From: Ornithinibacillus halotolerans
Lineage (GTDB): Bacteria; Bacillota; Bacilli; Bacillales; Amphibacillaceae
Length of the DNA: 64,000 bases
Direction: 5' to 3'
Assembly: GCF_014637405.1 (NCBI RefSeq)
Contig: NZ_BMEY01000016.1
Location: forward strand, 29,169 to 93,168
The position numbers and the translations under genes were made by a program. The notes below the pieces were generated by a model that made no database searches, was not told the DNA's origin, and was given only the letters and a program-made list of their open reading frames with translations. Shown here in pieces: positions 17,807 through 27,366 of this stretch (positions are counted from its first letter, which is position 1; each line of letters begins with the position of its first letter).

Positions 17807-19152
17807 ATAAATTAGATGATTTTCCTTATTCTCATGTGCTTGTCTTAGGACTTGCAAAAAGTGGAACTGCTGCAGCAAAAATTCTACTTGAAAATAATAA
17901 AAACGTTCGTATCAATGATTTAAAAGCGTCCGAAGATGATGAAGAAGTTTTATATTTGCGTGGTCTAGGAGCAGAAGTTGTCGTAGGATCACATCCACTA
18001 GAAGTTCTAGATGATATCGATTTAATTGTAAAAAATCCTGGAATTCCATATGAAAATTTTATCTTAATTGAAGCGATGAAAAGGGATATTCCAATTATTA
18101 CAGAAATTGAATTAGCTAGTAAATTAACTTCTGCTGATATTATTGGAATAACAGGTTCCAATGGGAAAACAACAACTACAACATTAATATACGAGATGAT
18201 AAAACAGAGCAACCTTTCTGTCCAACTTGCAGGAAACATTGGAATTGTTGCAACAGAAGTAGCCAGAGAATTAAAGGAAGATGAAAAGATGGTTGTCGAA
18301 CTTTCATCGTTCCAACTAATGGGTATTGAAAGTTTTAGACCAAAAGTAGCAGTGTTATTAAACCTATCTGAGGCCCATCTTGATTATCATAAGACTGTTG
18401 ATAATTACTACCAAGCAAAAGCTAATATTTTTCTTAATCAACAGCAAGATGATTACTTAATCTACAATGCTGAAGACGAACATGTTACGAAGCTTATCCA
18501 GACAGCGAAATCATTAAAAATACCGTTTTCTATTACGAGTAAACAAAAAGATGGTGCATGGGCTGATAGTAAATCAATTTATTTTAAAGAAGAGAAAATT
18601 ATGGATCTAGATGATATCGTATTAGTAGGATCCCATAATCTAGAAAATATTCTGGCTGCTGTTAGTGCTGCAAAATTAACCGGTGCAAATAATGAAGGGA
18701 TTTACAAGGTTTTGTCCACTTTTACAGGGGTTTCCCATCGTTTACAATTTGTTGCTACTGTTAATGAACGTTCTTTTTATAATGATTCAAAAGCAACGAA
18801 TATTTTAGCTACACAAAAAGCATTATCTTCATTTCATCAGCCGACAATACTACTTGCTGGTGGATTAGATCGTGGGAATGAATTTGATGATTTAGTTCCT
18901 TATTTAAATCATGTTAAAAGTATGGTTGTGTTTGGTGAAACAGCTGAAAAATTAAAAACAATTGGGAAGAAAGCAGGCATTAATTCTGTTATAGAAGCAG
19001 AGAATGTAACTGATGCAGTATACAAAGCATATGACACTTCACTTCCAGGTGATGTTATATTATTATCCCCTGCATGTGCTAGTTGGGATCAATATAAGAC
19101 TTTTGAAGAAAGAGGAGACATGTTTGTACAGGCCGTGCATACAATAAAGTAG
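17803..19152 (+). CDS. murD: UDP-MurNAc-L-alanine--D-glutamate ligase MurD
   Basis: A 449-residue Mur ligase that adds D-glutamate to UDP-MurNAc-L-Ala. It has an N-terminal Rossmann segment ([14 protein letters not shown]), the P-loop [37 protein letters not shown] and SPACASWDQ near the C-terminus. I chose the TTG at 17803, 8 bases after GAGGTG and overlapping the mraY stop as TTGA, over the GTG at 17794, which would lie inside the binding site. The TTGA overlap suggests translational coupling to mraY. Confidence 0.95.
   Translation: MNKLDDFPYSHVLVLGLAKSGTAAAKILLENNKNVRINDLKASEDDEEVLYLRGLGAEVVVGSHPLEVLDDIDLIVKNPGIPYENFILIEAMKRDIPIITEIELASKLTSADIIGITGSNGKTTTTTLIYEMIKQSNLSVQLAGNIGIVATEVARELKEDEKMVVELSSFQLMGIESFRPKVAVLLNLSEAHLDYHKTVDNYYQAKANIFLNQQQDDYLIYNAEDEHVTKLIQTAKSLKIPFSITSKQKDGAWADSKSIYFKEEKIMDLDDIVLVGSHNLENILAAVSAAKLTGANNEGIYKVLSTFTGVSHRLQFVATVNERSFYNDSKATNILATQKALSSFHQPTILLAGGLDRGNEFDDLVPYLNHVKSMVVFGETAEKLKTIGKKAGINSVIEAENVTDAVYKAYDTSLPGDVILLSPACASWDQYKTFEERGDMFVQAVHTIK
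19138..19145 (+). promoter_or_regulatory. Sigma-E-like -10 element before spoVE
   Basis: CATACAAT (19138-19145) fits the sigma-E -10 consensus exactly and lies in the last codons of murD, 86 bases before spoVE. The expected -35 position holds CAT rather than ATA, so support is partial. B. subtilis spoVE has sigma-E promoters in this same place. Confidence 0.4.
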
Positions 19153-19230
19153 GGGCTTGTAATGTAGAAGATTACTAAATTAATATAGATTAACGCCCCT
19201 AATTTACTGTTGTAAGAAGGGGTGTTTTTT

Positions 19231-20343
19231 TTGTTTAACAAGCAAGCTTCCTTAAAGGACAAGCCAGATTATTTTTTATTTACGATAATAATTATGTTAT
19301 TACTTATAGGGATCGTAATGGTTTATAGTTCTTCATATATATGGGCGGAGTATAAATATGCAGATTCACTATACTTTGTGAAACGACAGCTGCTTTTTGC
19401 GGGTGTTGGAGTAGTAGGGATGTTATTTTTTATGTACATACCTTATAGCAATTGGGCCAAGTACTCCAAAATAATCTTATTTGTTTGTTTTAGCTTGCTA
19501 CTACTAGTATTAATTCCAGGTGTTGGATTAACGCGTGGTGGAGCCCAAAGTTGGATCGGTGTAGGAGCGTTTAGTATCCAGCCATCTGAGTTTATGAAGT
19601 TAGGACTAATCATTTTTTTATCTGTTTACTTATCAACAAATCAAAAGTATATAACATCATTTCGAAAAGGGTTTCTACCTGCACTACTGCTTATTTTTAC
19701 GGCTTTCGGATTAATTATGCTACAACCAGATTTAGGAACGGGTATGGTGCTAGTATTAACATGTATGATTATGATTTTTGTTTCAGGAGCAAGGATATCT
19801 CATTTTGTAGGATTAGGGTTGTTAGGGATAGTTGGGTTTGTATTTTTAATTGCTTCTGCTCCATATCGGATAAGTAGAATTACTGCTTTTCTTAACCCTT
19901 GGGAAGATCCGCTTGGTGATGGATTTCAAATTATCCAATCTTTATACGCTATTGGACCAGGTGGATTAATGGGTGTTGGGTTAGGTAATAGTTTACAGAA
20001 GTATTTTTATTTACCTGAACCACAGACAGATTTTATTTTTGCGATATTGGGAGAAGAATTAGGCTTTATTGGTGGTACATTACTATTACTTTTATTTGTT
20101 TTGTTATTTTGGCGAGGCATTCGGGTTGCCATTGAAGCAGCTGATTTATTTGGTCGGTTCCTAGCACTTGGTATTGTGTCTATGTTAACCGTACAAGTGA
20201 TGATAAATATAAGTGTTGTAATTGGGTTGATACCGGTTACAGGTATAACATTACCATTCTTGAGCTATGGTGGTTCGTCACTAACATTAACTTTATGTTC
20301 GGTCGGAATATTACTAAATATTAGTAAGAGTAGTAGAATCTAG
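19231..20343 (+). CDS. spoVE: SpoVE, SEDS-family glycosyltransferase for spore cortex
   Basis: A 370-residue SEDS (FtsW/RodA/SpoVE) membrane protein with about ten helices. SEDS proteins polymerise glycan strands from lipid II; SpoVE does so for spore cortex with SpoVD. Characteristic segments are GIGVGAFSIQPSEFMKLG-type (GVGAFSIQPSEFMKLG here), QPDLGTGMVLV, PYRISRITAFLNPWEDPLGDG and PVTGITLPFLSYGGSS. I selected the TTG at 19231, 6 bases after AAGGGGTG, rather than the GTG at 19222 within that site. The position after murD is that of B. subtilis spoVE, but the next genes expected, murG and murB, are absent. Confidence 0.92.
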   Translation: MFNKQASLKDKPDYFLFTIIIMLLLIGIVMVYSSSYIWAEYKYADSLYFVKRQLLFAGVGVVGMLFFMYIPYSNWAKYSKIILFVCFSLLLLVLIPGVGLTRGGAQSWIGVGAFSIQPSEFMKLGLIIFLSVYLSTNQKYITSFRKGFLPALLLIFTAFGLIMLQPDLGTGMVLVLTCMIMIFVSGARISHFVGLGLLGIVGFVFLIASAPYRISRITAFLNPWEDPLGDGFQIIQSLYAIGPGGLMGVGLGNSLQKYFYLPEPQTDFIFAILGEELGFIGGTLLLLLFVLLFWRGIRVAIEAADLFGRFLALGIVSMLTVQVMINISVVIGLIPVTGITLPFLSYGGSSLTLTLCSVGILLNISKSSRI

Positions 20344-20511
20344 TAATCTCTAATAAAAATGTGTTAAATTTGGTAAAAATTAATCATTAAACATTTTGCT
20401 TGTGTACTATATGTTTTTGTGCATGATATGGTATAATTAAAAATAACTCAGTTGAAACGGCATCTGGTATGCCGTTTTACTATGTGAATTTTTTAAAAAG
20501 GAAGAAATAGA

Positions 20512-21318
20512 ATGACGAAAGAAAAAATTGTTTCGATAGAGGATCGAATTCCTAAATTGAAACAAGCCCGCAAAAAAAAGGCGAATAGACGTCTCATTTT
20601 CTATTTATCTATTTTTTTCTTCTTAATATCTATCATTGTCTATCTTCAATCACCACTAAGTCATGTGAAATCTATTATTGTAAATGGTAACTCATTCTAT
20701 GAAGATGAAGAACTTATCAATCGATCTGGCCTTCATCAAAATACAAACATTTGGACAATCAAGAAGGAAGAAATTGTACAAGCTCTCGAAGAAGTTCCGA
20801 TAATTGATACTGTTGAAATTGAAACAAAATTACCTTCTACAGTAGCAATTCATATTACGGAACATAAGCGAATTGGTTACATAAAAAAAGGTCAAGCGTA
20901 TTATCCAATACTAGCAAATGGCAGTTTGTTTACTGAAAGTAGTAAAGAATATCTAGATGGAGATGCGCCATTACTAGTTAATTTCACAGACGAAGAGAAG
21001 TTGATTGAAATCTCTAAGGAACTTTCAAAACTCCCAAAAGGAATATTTAACATTATTTCTGAACTTCACTGGAATCCTACGGAAAAGAATCAAAATACAA
21101 TAACTCTTTACATGAGCGATGGTAATATGGTTGAATCTTCTATCCGTGATTTCTCAGAAAAAATGACAGTATATCCCTCTATTGCAGCTCAATTAGATCC
21201 AAGTAAGGAAGGGATTATCCACATAGGAATTGGAGCTTATTTTAAACCGTTCAATGAAGAGATGACAGAAGAAGAACTAGAAGCATCGTACAATCAAGAA
21301 AATGAAGACATTGAATAG
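20512..21318 (+). CDS. divIB: Cell division protein DivIB (FtsQ)
   Basis: A 268-residue type II membrane protein. It has a basic N-terminus (KQARKKKANRR), one membrane helix (about residues 27-45), a POTRA domain (about 48-118, beginning LSHVKSIIVNGNSFYEDEE), a beta domain and an acidic tail (EEELEASYNQENEDIE). DivIB acts with FtsL and DivIC in the septal synthase complex. The ATG at 20512 follows AAAAGGAAG. The 168-base gap from spoVE is where B. subtilis carries murG and murB. The downstream genes ylxW, ylxX and sbp are also missing before ftsA. Confidence 0.92.
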   Translation: MTKEKIVSIEDRIPKLKQARKKKANRRLIFYLSIFFFLISIIVYLQSPLSHVKSIIVNGNSFYEDEELINRSGLHQNTNIWTIKKEEIVQALEEVPIIDTVEIETKLPSTVAIHITEHKRIGYIKKGQAYYPILANGSLFTESSKEYLDGDAPLLVNFTDEEKLIEISKELSKLPKGIFNIISELHWNPTEKNQNTITLYMSDGNMVESSIRDFSEKMTVYPSIAAQLDPSKEGIIHIGIGAYFKPFNEEMTEEELEASYNQENEDIE

Positions 21319-21531
21319 TCATTTTATTAGTATCTAAATCGGTGTTTTTACCGTTACTACTAAGCTAAATGTGATATTTGTAAAGAAATAACTAATATAT
21401 ATTTCTTTTTTCTAAAAAATCCTTTAAAATAGTAGATTATAGTATAGTAATAGATAGTTAGAGAAAATAATATTGTGCATAAAGAAAATTTATCATTTTC
21501 TTCGATGCTTTTGAAATTGGAGGTGCCTTTG

Positions 21532-22812
21532 TTGAACAACAATGACATACTTGTCAGTCTTGATATAGGTACGACAAAAATTAAAGTAATTATTGGTGAA
21601 GTATTAAATGATTCCTTAAACATTATTGGTGTTGGAACAGCAAAATCAAATGGCATGAAAAAAGGTGCTATCGTTGACATAGATCAAACAGTACATTCTA
21701 TACGTAGTGCGGTTGAACAGGCAGAGCGTATGGTAGGTATGCAAATTGATAGTGTAGTAGTTGGAATTAGTGGAAATCATATTCAACTTCAGCCATGTCA
21801 TGGTGTTGTAGCTGTTCAAAGTGAAAATCGTGAAATTACAAATGAAGATGTTAAACGTGTAATCGATGGGGCACAAGTAATTTCAATTCCTCCTGAAAGA
21901 GAAATTATTGATGTCATTCCTAAGCAATTTATTGTGGATGGCCTAGACGAGATTACTGACCCTCGAGGGATGATTGGTGTCCGACTAGAAATGGAAGGTA
22001 CAATCATTACTTGTTCGAAAACTGTATTACATAATATTTTAAAATGTGTAGAGCGAGCTAACTTGAATGTCACTGATATTTGTCTACAGCCCCTAGCTTC
22101 AGGTACAGTTGCTTTATCAAAAGATGAAAAAGAACTTGGAGTTGCATTAATTGACGTTGGTGGCGGCTGTACAACGGTATCCATCTTTGAAAATGACCAT
22201 ATCGTTTCAACAAGTGTTGTCCCTTTAGGAGGGGACAATATTACTAAGGACCTATCTATTGGGCTTCGTACAACAACGGAAGAAGCAGAAGATATTAAAT
22301 TAAATCATGGTCATGCTTTTTATAATGATGCACAGGAAGATGAAGTTTTTGAGGCGTCTACAATAGGTAGCAATGCGAAACAGACGTTTAATCAACTTCA
22401 AATTGCAGATATGATTGAAGCAAGGCTTGAAGAAATTTATGCTTATGCAGAAAGAGAAATCCGCAGAATGGGTTACCATGAATTACCAGGTGGATATGTT
22501 CTGACTGGTGGCACGATGAAAATGCCTGGTGCTTTAGAACTTGCTAGAGATGTTTTTCAAGCTAATGTGAGAAATGCTATACCAGATTATATTGGTGTTA
22601 GAGAGTCTCAATTTACTGCAGGAGTTGGAATATTACAATTCGCTTATCATAATGCTAAAATTCAAGGCAAGGAATTTTCTCCTGCAATAACCGCAACAAT
22701 GGAAGAACAAAAGCCTAAACGGATAAAAAAACAACCAACAAAAACTACTGGAACTGAAAAAGATAAAAAAGAATCTGGAATTGCTAATTTATTCAAGTAT
22801 TTCTTCGATTAA
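21532..22812 (+). CDS. ftsA: Cell division protein FtsA
   Basis: A 426-residue actin-like ATPase that tethers FtsZ filaments to the membrane. Visible are the phosphate-1 loop SLDIGTTKIKVIIGE, a 1C domain (about residues 80-160), the phosphate-2 loop ALIDVGGGCTTVSIF and the adenosine motif GGYVLTGGTMKMPG. A C-terminal amphipathic helix, IANLFKYFFD, follows a lysine-rich linker. The start is a TTG at 21532, 6 bases after GGAGGTG and matching the B. subtilis N-terminus. A longer frame opens at 21475 but adds 19 residues without a site. It is followed by ftsZ after 65 bases. Confidence 0.96.
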   Translation: MNNNDILVSLDIGTTKIKVIIGEVLNDSLNIIGVGTAKSNGMKKGAIVDIDQTVHSIRSAVEQAERMVGMQIDSVVVGISGNHIQLQPCHGVVAVQSENREITNEDVKRVIDGAQVISIPPEREIIDVIPKQFIVDGLDEITDPRGMIGVRLEMEGTIITCSKTVLHNILKCVERANLNVTDICLQPLASGTVALSKDEKELGVALIDVGGGCTTVSIFENDHIVSTSVVPLGGDNITKDLSIGLRTTTEEAEDIKLNHGHAFYNDAQEDEVFEASTIGSNAKQTFNQLQIADMIEARLEEIYAYAEREIRRMGYHELPGGYVLTGGTMKMPGALELARDVFQANVRNAIPDYIGVRESQFTAGVGILQFAYHNAKIQGKEFSPAITATMEEQKPKRIKKQPTKTTGTEKDKKESGIANLFKYFFD

Positions 22813-22877
22813 TCAGCGTTCCCACTCGGAAAATTAGCTTCTAGAAATCTTGTATTTTGCATATAGGAGGAACGAAA

Positions 22878-24011
22878 ATGTTAGAGTTTGATACGAGTAT
22901 TGACCAATTAGCTACTATAAAAGTTATTGGTGTTGGTGGCGGTGGAAATAACGCTGTCAACCGGATGATTGAGCATGGAGTTGAGGGTGTAGAATTTATT
23001 GCTGCAAATACGGATGCCCAAGCATTAAATTTATCAAAAGCTGAAACAAAGATTCAGATTGGCGGTAAACTTACGAGAGGATTAGGTGCAGGTGCTAATC
23101 CAGAAGTAGGAAAAAAAGCTGCTGAAGAAAGTAAAGAGCAACTTGAAGAAATTCTTCAAGGTGCAGATATGATTTTTGTTACTGCTGGTATGGGTGGTGG
23201 AACTGGTACTGGAGCTGCACCAGTAATCGCTCAAATTGCAAAAGACTTAGGTGCACTTACTGTAGGTGTTGTAACACGTCCATTCTCATTCGAAGGACGC
23301 AGAAGATCTACTCAAGCAATCTCAGGCATTGAAGCATTAAAAAATAGTGTAGATACACTAATCGTCATCCCGAATGATCGCTTATTAGAGATTGTTGACA
23401 AAAACACGCCAATGCTTGAAGCATTTAGAGAAGCAGATAATGTTTTACGACAAGGTGTACAAGGTATCTCTGATCTAATTGCGAAGCCAGGACTAATTAA
23501 TGTTGACTTTGCCGATGTTAAAACAATTATGTTTAATAAAGGTTCCGCATTAATGGGTATTGGAGTAGCAACAGGTGAAAATCGTGCTACTGAGGCTGCA
23601 AAAAAAGCTATTTCTTCTCCTTTATTGGAAACTTCAATCGATGGTGCTCATGGTATCTTGATGAATATTACTGGTGGTACAAACTTGAGTCTATACGAAG
23701 TACAAGAAGCAGCTGATTTAGTGACGAATGCTGCCGATGAAGAAGTGAACGTAATCTTTGGTTCCGTTATTAATGAAGATTTAAAAGATGAAATTGTCGT
23801 AACGGTAATTGCTACTGGTTTTGACGAAAGTAAAAAGGTAGAACAACCAACTGCAAGACGCCCTGTTGTTGGACATACTCAACATGCTGCAACAAGAGTA
23901 AATGAAGATATTAATACTAGAGAACAACACACACAAACTTCTCGCCCTAAACAAGAAGAAGATATTTTAGATATACCAACATTTTTAAGAAATAGAAATC
24001 GCAATCGTTAA
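22878..24011 (+). CDS. ftsZ: Cell division GTPase FtsZ
   Basis: A 377-residue tubulin-like GTPase forming the division ring. It has the N-terminal [14 protein letters not shown], the GTP-binding signature [13 protein letters not shown] (about residues 107-119), NTDAQAL and the catalytic T7-loop [12 protein letters not shown] variable glutamine- and threonine-rich linker follows (about 317-360). The C-terminal peptide [16 protein letters not shown] binds FtsA and SepF. The start is the ATG at 22878, seven bases after AGGAGGA. A terminator follows. Confidence 0.98.
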   Translation: MLEFDTSIDQLATIKVIGVGGGGNNAVNRMIEHGVEGVEFIAANTDAQALNLSKAETKIQIGGKLTRGLGAGANPEVGKKAAEESKEQLEEILQGADMIFVTAGMGGGTGTGAAPVIAQIAKDLGALTVGVVTRPFSFEGRRRSTQAISGIEALKNSVDTLIVIPNDRLLEIVDKNTPMLEAFREADNVLRQGVQGISDLIAKPGLINVDFADVKTIMFNKGSALMGIGVATGENRATEAAKKAISSPLLETSIDGAHGILMNITGGTNLSLYEVQEAADLVTNAADEEVNVIFGSVINEDLKDEIVVTVIATGFDESKKVEQPTARRPVVGHTQHAATRVNEDINTREQHTQTSRPKQEEDILDIPTFLRNRNRNR

Positions 24012-24021
24012 GAGAACATAT

Positions 24022-24058
24022 AAAAACGTATAGTCGAAAGTAGACTGTACGTTTTTTT
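24022..24058 (+). terminator. Terminator after ftsZ
   Basis: AAAAACGTATAGTC (24022-24035) pairs with GACTGTACGTTTTT (24043-24056) with one wobble and a 7-base loop, then T. It closes the dcw transcript. Confidence 0.88.
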
Positions 24059-24166
24059 GTTTGCTTATGTTTTATTCTTTAATTAAACTTTCTACTATTA
24101 CCTTTTTTCCTTCTAATTTTTCCTCGACATAACTAGTTGAAATTAGCATATTTTTGCATACAAGAA

Positions 24167-24199
24167 GTGACAGACTTCGCTTGATAACTAGTATATACT
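24167..24199 (+). promoter_or_regulatory. Candidate Spo0A-activated spoIIG promoter with wide spacer
   Basis: GTGACA (24167-24172, 5 of 6) and TATACT (24194-24199, 5 of 6) are 21 bases apart. The B. subtilis spoIIG promoter is known for its abnormally long spacer (22 bases) and dependence on Spo0A. A 0A-box-like TGTCGAG on the reverse strand (24123-24129, 6 of 7) falls about 80 bases upstream of the inferred start site. Confidence 0.45.
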
Positions 24200-24306
24200 T
24201 CATTTTATAGTTTATATCAGTTCTAACAATTACTTACATAGCAAGGAGTGAATTCCTTCCATGCATATAAATACAGATTTGCAATGTACTAGAAAGGAAG
24301 AATAGA

Positions 24307-25227
24307 ATGACTATCTACCTTGATGCAGTATGGGTGTTGAACTTTCTTCTTGATTTCATGCTATTAATGTTAACACAAGCCCTATGTAGAGAAGCTACAT
24401 CAAAAAGTAGATTGATATTTGGTGCTTTCTTTGCATCATTAATTGTCCCGCTAACTTTATATTTTCCAAACTCATACTTAACAACTGTAATTGGTAAGTT
24501 AATATATTCTATTCTCATTATCCTTATAACATTCCGCTTTAAAACAGTAAACCGGATGTTAAAACAATGGTTCATCTTTTATTTTGTTTCATTTGCCATC
24601 GGAGGTGGGTTATTTGCACTACATTACTTGCTACAGAATCCAATTGCCCTATCACCTGTAGGATTTTTATCTTTTAACACAGGTTATGGTGATCCGATAA
24701 GTTGGGTATTTGTTGTAATTGGATTTCCGATTGTATTTTGGTTTACGAAGAATCGTATGGACAAGCACGCAATAGAAAAGATTCGATACAACGAAATATA
24801 TAACGTTAACATTACAATTAATAACCAAAGTTACTCTACAACAGGATACATTGATAGTGGTAATCAGTTAGTTGACCCTTTAACGAAACGGCCTGTTGTT
24901 ATCTGTGATGAGGAATTTTTACAACAATGGTTTACTAGCAAGGAATGGCAGAGTTTAAAACAGGCCTATAATCACTTTAATATTGATGACATCCCTACTA
25001 ATTGGGTGGACTTAATTCAAATAGTTCCTTTTCAAGGGGTGGAGGGGAAAAGTAATTTCTTGTTTAGCATTAAACCAGATAAAATAGAAATTTTCTATGG
25101 CGAACAAAGAATTATCTCTACAAAAATATTAATCGGAATACAGTTTGCTGAGTTAACAAAGGACAATCGATATCACTGTCTCCTTCATCCACAAATTATT
25201 CAACTAGCAACAATACACTCAGCTTAA
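24307..25227 (+). CDS. spoIIGA: SpoIIGA, pro-sigma-E processing aspartic protease
   Basis: A 306-residue protein with five N-terminal membrane helices (about residues 5-145) and a C-terminal aspartic protease domain. It is activated by SpoIIR from the forespore and cleaves the pro-peptide of sigma-E in the mother cell. The catalytic aspartate is Asp183 in YIDSGNQL, at the same number as in B. subtilis. It precedes sigE by 90 bases. The ATG at 24307 has AGAAAGGAAG upstream. Confidence 0.95.
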   Translation: MTIYLDAVWVLNFLLDFMLLMLTQALCREATSKSRLIFGAFFASLIVPLTLYFPNSYLTTVIGKLIYSILIILITFRFKTVNRMLKQWFIFYFVSFAIGGGLFALHYLLQNPIALSPVGFLSFNTGYGDPISWVFVVIGFPIVFWFTKNRMDKHAIEKIRYNEIYNVNITINNQSYSTTGYIDSGNQLVDPLTKRPVVICDEEFLQQWFTSKEWQSLKQAYNHFNIDDIPTNWVDLIQIVPFQGVEGKSNFLFSIKPDKIEIFYGEQRIISTKILIGIQFAELTKDNRYHCLLHPQIIQLATIHSA

Positions 25228-25317
25228 TGGAAAACGATTCACATATGGTACGTTCAAAACTATATTTTCAAAATACTTAACTATATTAATTAGCTGTCTA
25301 AAAAAGGAGCGATAGGA

Positions 25318-26037
25318 ATGAAAAAAATGATGTTAAAAATAAAAGTTTGGTGGTATAAGTTACTAATAAAATTAGGAATAAAATCGGATGAGATTTATTA
25401 TATTGGTGGAAGTGAAGCTCTACCACCCCCTTTATCAAAAGAAGAAGAAAGTAAACTATTAGTACTTCTAACAAAAGGGGATAGTGCTGCAAGATCGGTA
25501 TTGATTGAAAGAAATTTAAGATTAGTAGTGTATATTGCACGTAAATTTGAAAATACAGGAATTAATATTGAAGATTTGATAAGTATAGGTACAATAGGTT
25601 TAATTAAAGCTGTTAATACATTTAACCCAGAAAAGAAAATTAAACTTGCTACATATGCATCGAGATGTATTGAGAATGAAATATTAATGTATTTGAGAAG
25701 AAATAATAAATTAAAATCAGAGATCTCATTTGATGAACCATTGAACATTGATTGGGATGGTAACGAACTATTATTATCAGATGTTTTAGGTACAGAGGAA
25801 GACATCATTACAAAAAACTTAGAAACAAAAGTAGATAAGCATCTATTACAAAATGCATTATCCCAACTTAATGCTCGGGAAAAACAGATAATGGAGCTTC
25901 GATTTGGATTAGTTGGAGAAGAAGAAAAAACGCAAAAAGACGTTGCAGATATGTTAGGAATATCGCAATCTTACATTTCTCGCTTAGAGAAGAAAATAAT
26001 TCGTCGATTAAAAAAAGAATTTAATAAAATGGTGTAG
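25318..26037 (+). CDS. sigE: RNA polymerase sigma-E (pro-form)
   Basis: A 239-residue sigma-70 family factor for early mother-cell transcription. The hydrophobic N-terminal pro-sequence (about residues 1-27, rich in K, W, L and Y) keeps it inactive at the membrane until SpoIIGA cuts near [12 protein letters not shown]. Region 2 is [20 protein letters not shown] with the core-binding and -10 recognition helices. Region 4 carries a helix-turn-helix ([21 protein letters not shown]). Length and sequence are very close to B. subtilis. It lies between spoIIGA and sigG. Confidence 0.97.
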   Translation: MKKMMLKIKVWWYKLLIKLGIKSDEIYYIGGSEALPPPLSKEEESKLLVLLTKGDSAARSVLIERNLRLVVYIARKFENTGINIEDLISIGTIGLIKAVNTFNPEKKIKLATYASRCIENEILMYLRRNNKLKSEISFDEPLNIDWDGNELLLSDVLGTEEDIITKNLETKVDKHLLQNALSQLNAREKQIMELRFGLVGEEEKTQKDVADMLGISQSYISRLEKKIIRRLKKEFNKMV

Positions 26038-26093
26038 CATGTATTTAAATAGCTTTTTAATAAATATTACTCCTTAAATTCCTAATGAGTGTT

Positions 26094-26122
26094 GCATAAA
26101 TTTTTCCTTCCTAGGAGATACT
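26094..26122 (+). promoter_or_regulatory. Candidate sigma-F/G promoter of sigG
   Basis: GCATA (26094-26098) and GGAGATACT (26114-26122) fit the forespore consensus GywTA, 15-base spacer, GGnnAnAnT at every defined position. It is 36 bases before the sigG start, so the forespore could express sigG separately from spoIIGA-sigE. Confidence 0.6.
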
Positions 26123-26157
26123 GACCATGAACAGCATCTCCAATGGGAGGGTATAGA

Positions 26158-26937
26158 ATGACTAGACATAAAGTAGTAATATGTGGTGTCGATACATCAA
26201 AATTACCCGTTTTAACAAATGAAGAAATGCGGGAATTATTTGTAAGAATGCAAGGTGGCGATATATCTGCAAGAGAAGAATTAGTAAATGGAAATTTACG
26301 ATTAGTATTAAGTGTTATTCAACGATTTAACAATCGAGGAGAATATGTAGATGACCTATTTCAAGTCGGTTGTATTGGACTAATGAAATCCATTGATAAT
26401 TTTGATTTAAGCCATAATGTTAGATTTTCCACCTATGCAGTACCGATGATTATTGGTGAAATACGTAGGTATTTACGTGACAATAATCCAATTCGAGTAT
26501 CACGTTCGTTAAGGGATATTGCATATAAGGCATTGCAAGTAAGAGAAAAATTAATAAATAAAACTTCGAAAGAGCCTACACCAGCAGAAATTGCCAAAGA
26601 GATGGGTGTTCCGCATTCTGATGTTGTGTTTGCAATGGATGCTATTCAAGATCCAGTATCATTATTCGAACCGATATATAATGATGGTGGAGACCCTATA
26701 TATGTAGTAGATCAAATTAGTGATGATAAGGATAAAGATGATTCCTGGGTTGACAAGTTGTCTTTAAAAGAAGGAATGGTTCGACTAAATGAAAGGGAAA
26801 AAATGATTTTGAATAAGCGTTTTTTCCAAGGGAAAACACAAATGGAAGTTGCAGATGAAATTGGAATTTCACAGGCTCAAGTTTCAAGACTTGAAAAAGC
26901 AGCAATTAGCCAAATGAATAAGCAGATGTTTGAATAG
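26158..26937 (+). CDS. sigG: RNA polymerase sigma-G
   Basis: A 259-residue forespore-specific sigma factor. The N-terminus RHKVVICGVDTSKLPVL contains the segment important for anti-sigma control. Region 2 is LVNGNLRLVLSVIQRFNNRG followed by VDDLFQVGCIGLMKSIDNFD. Region 4 has the helix-turn-helix KTQMEVADEIGISQAQVSRLE. The start was moved to the ATG at 26158 (MTRHKV, as in B. subtilis). The frame from 26143 would begin inside the GGGAGGG binding site. Third gene of the spoIIG-sigG group. Confidence 0.96.
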   Translation: MTRHKVVICGVDTSKLPVLTNEEMRELFVRMQGGDISAREELVNGNLRLVLSVIQRFNNRGEYVDDLFQVGCIGLMKSIDNFDLSHNVRFSTYAVPMIIGEIRRYLRDNNPIRVSRSLRDIAYKALQVREKLINKTSKEPTPAEIAKEMGVPHSDVVFAMDAIQDPVSLFEPIYNDGGDPIYVVDQISDDKDKDDSWVDKLSLKEGMVRLNEREKMILNKRFFQGKTQMEVADEIGISQAQVSRLEKAAISQMNKQMFE

Positions 26938-26938
26938 C

Positions 26939-26980
26939 AAGAAAGAGAATAGGCATAGAATGCTTATTCTCTTTCTTTTT
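26939..26980 (+). terminator. Terminator after sigG
   Basis: A perfect 13-bp inverted repeat AAGAAAGAGAATA (26939-26951) with TATTCTCTTTCTT (26965-26977), followed by T. Confidence 0.88.
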
Positions 26981-27084
26981 GCCCTTTGAAAGGATAACAT
27001 GGTTAGGAAATTTTGATTTAAACTGGTCTGAATTATCCTTAATAGATAAGCATATATATGGATAATAAGGGTAGGTGAGCCGTA

Positions 27085-27342
27085 ATGATATTATTATCAG
27101 AATTACAAGTGAAAGAAGTAATCGTTGTTAATGATGGTAGGAGACTTGGTCACATCTCTGATTTAGAGATTGATCCAGACCGTGGCAGAATTATTGCGCT
27201 CGTTATTTATGGCAAAGATAAAAAAGGTGGTTTTTTTGGAAAACCAGAGGAATTAATGATATATTGGGAGCAAATTGTAACAATTGGATCAGATGTAATT
27301 TTAGTAAAAGATGTAGATGGACCTAAATTATATATTGAATAG
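27085..27342 (+). CDS. ylmC: YlmC/YmxH family PRC-barrel protein
   Basis: An 85-residue protein of the YlmC/YmxH sporulation-associated family, a single PRC-barrel. It has VVNDGRRLGHISDLEIDPDRGRI-type strands (here NDGRRLGHISDLEIDP) and GGFFGKPEELMIYWEQIVTIGSDVILV near the C-terminus. No biochemical function is established. It lies directly after sigG and before ylmD, as in B. subtilis. A GTAGGTGAG site precedes the ATG. Confidence 0.85.
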   Translation: MILLSELQVKEVIVVNDGRRLGHISDLEIDPDRGRIIALVIYGKDKKGGFFGKPEELMIYWEQIVTIGSDVILVKDVDGPKLYIE

Positions 27343-27366
27343 ACCAATTCGTAGGAGGAACAATCG

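Noticed and set aside
19150..19201. TAGGGGC (19150-19156) with GCCCCTA (19195-19201) as a terminator after murD.
   Set aside because: The stem is only 7 bp with a 38-base interior and has no T-run directly after it; it overlaps the spoVE leader.
21360..21680. Reverse-strand frame of 106 codons before and inside ftsA.
   Set aside because: It overlaps the conserved ftsA start region and shows no family features.
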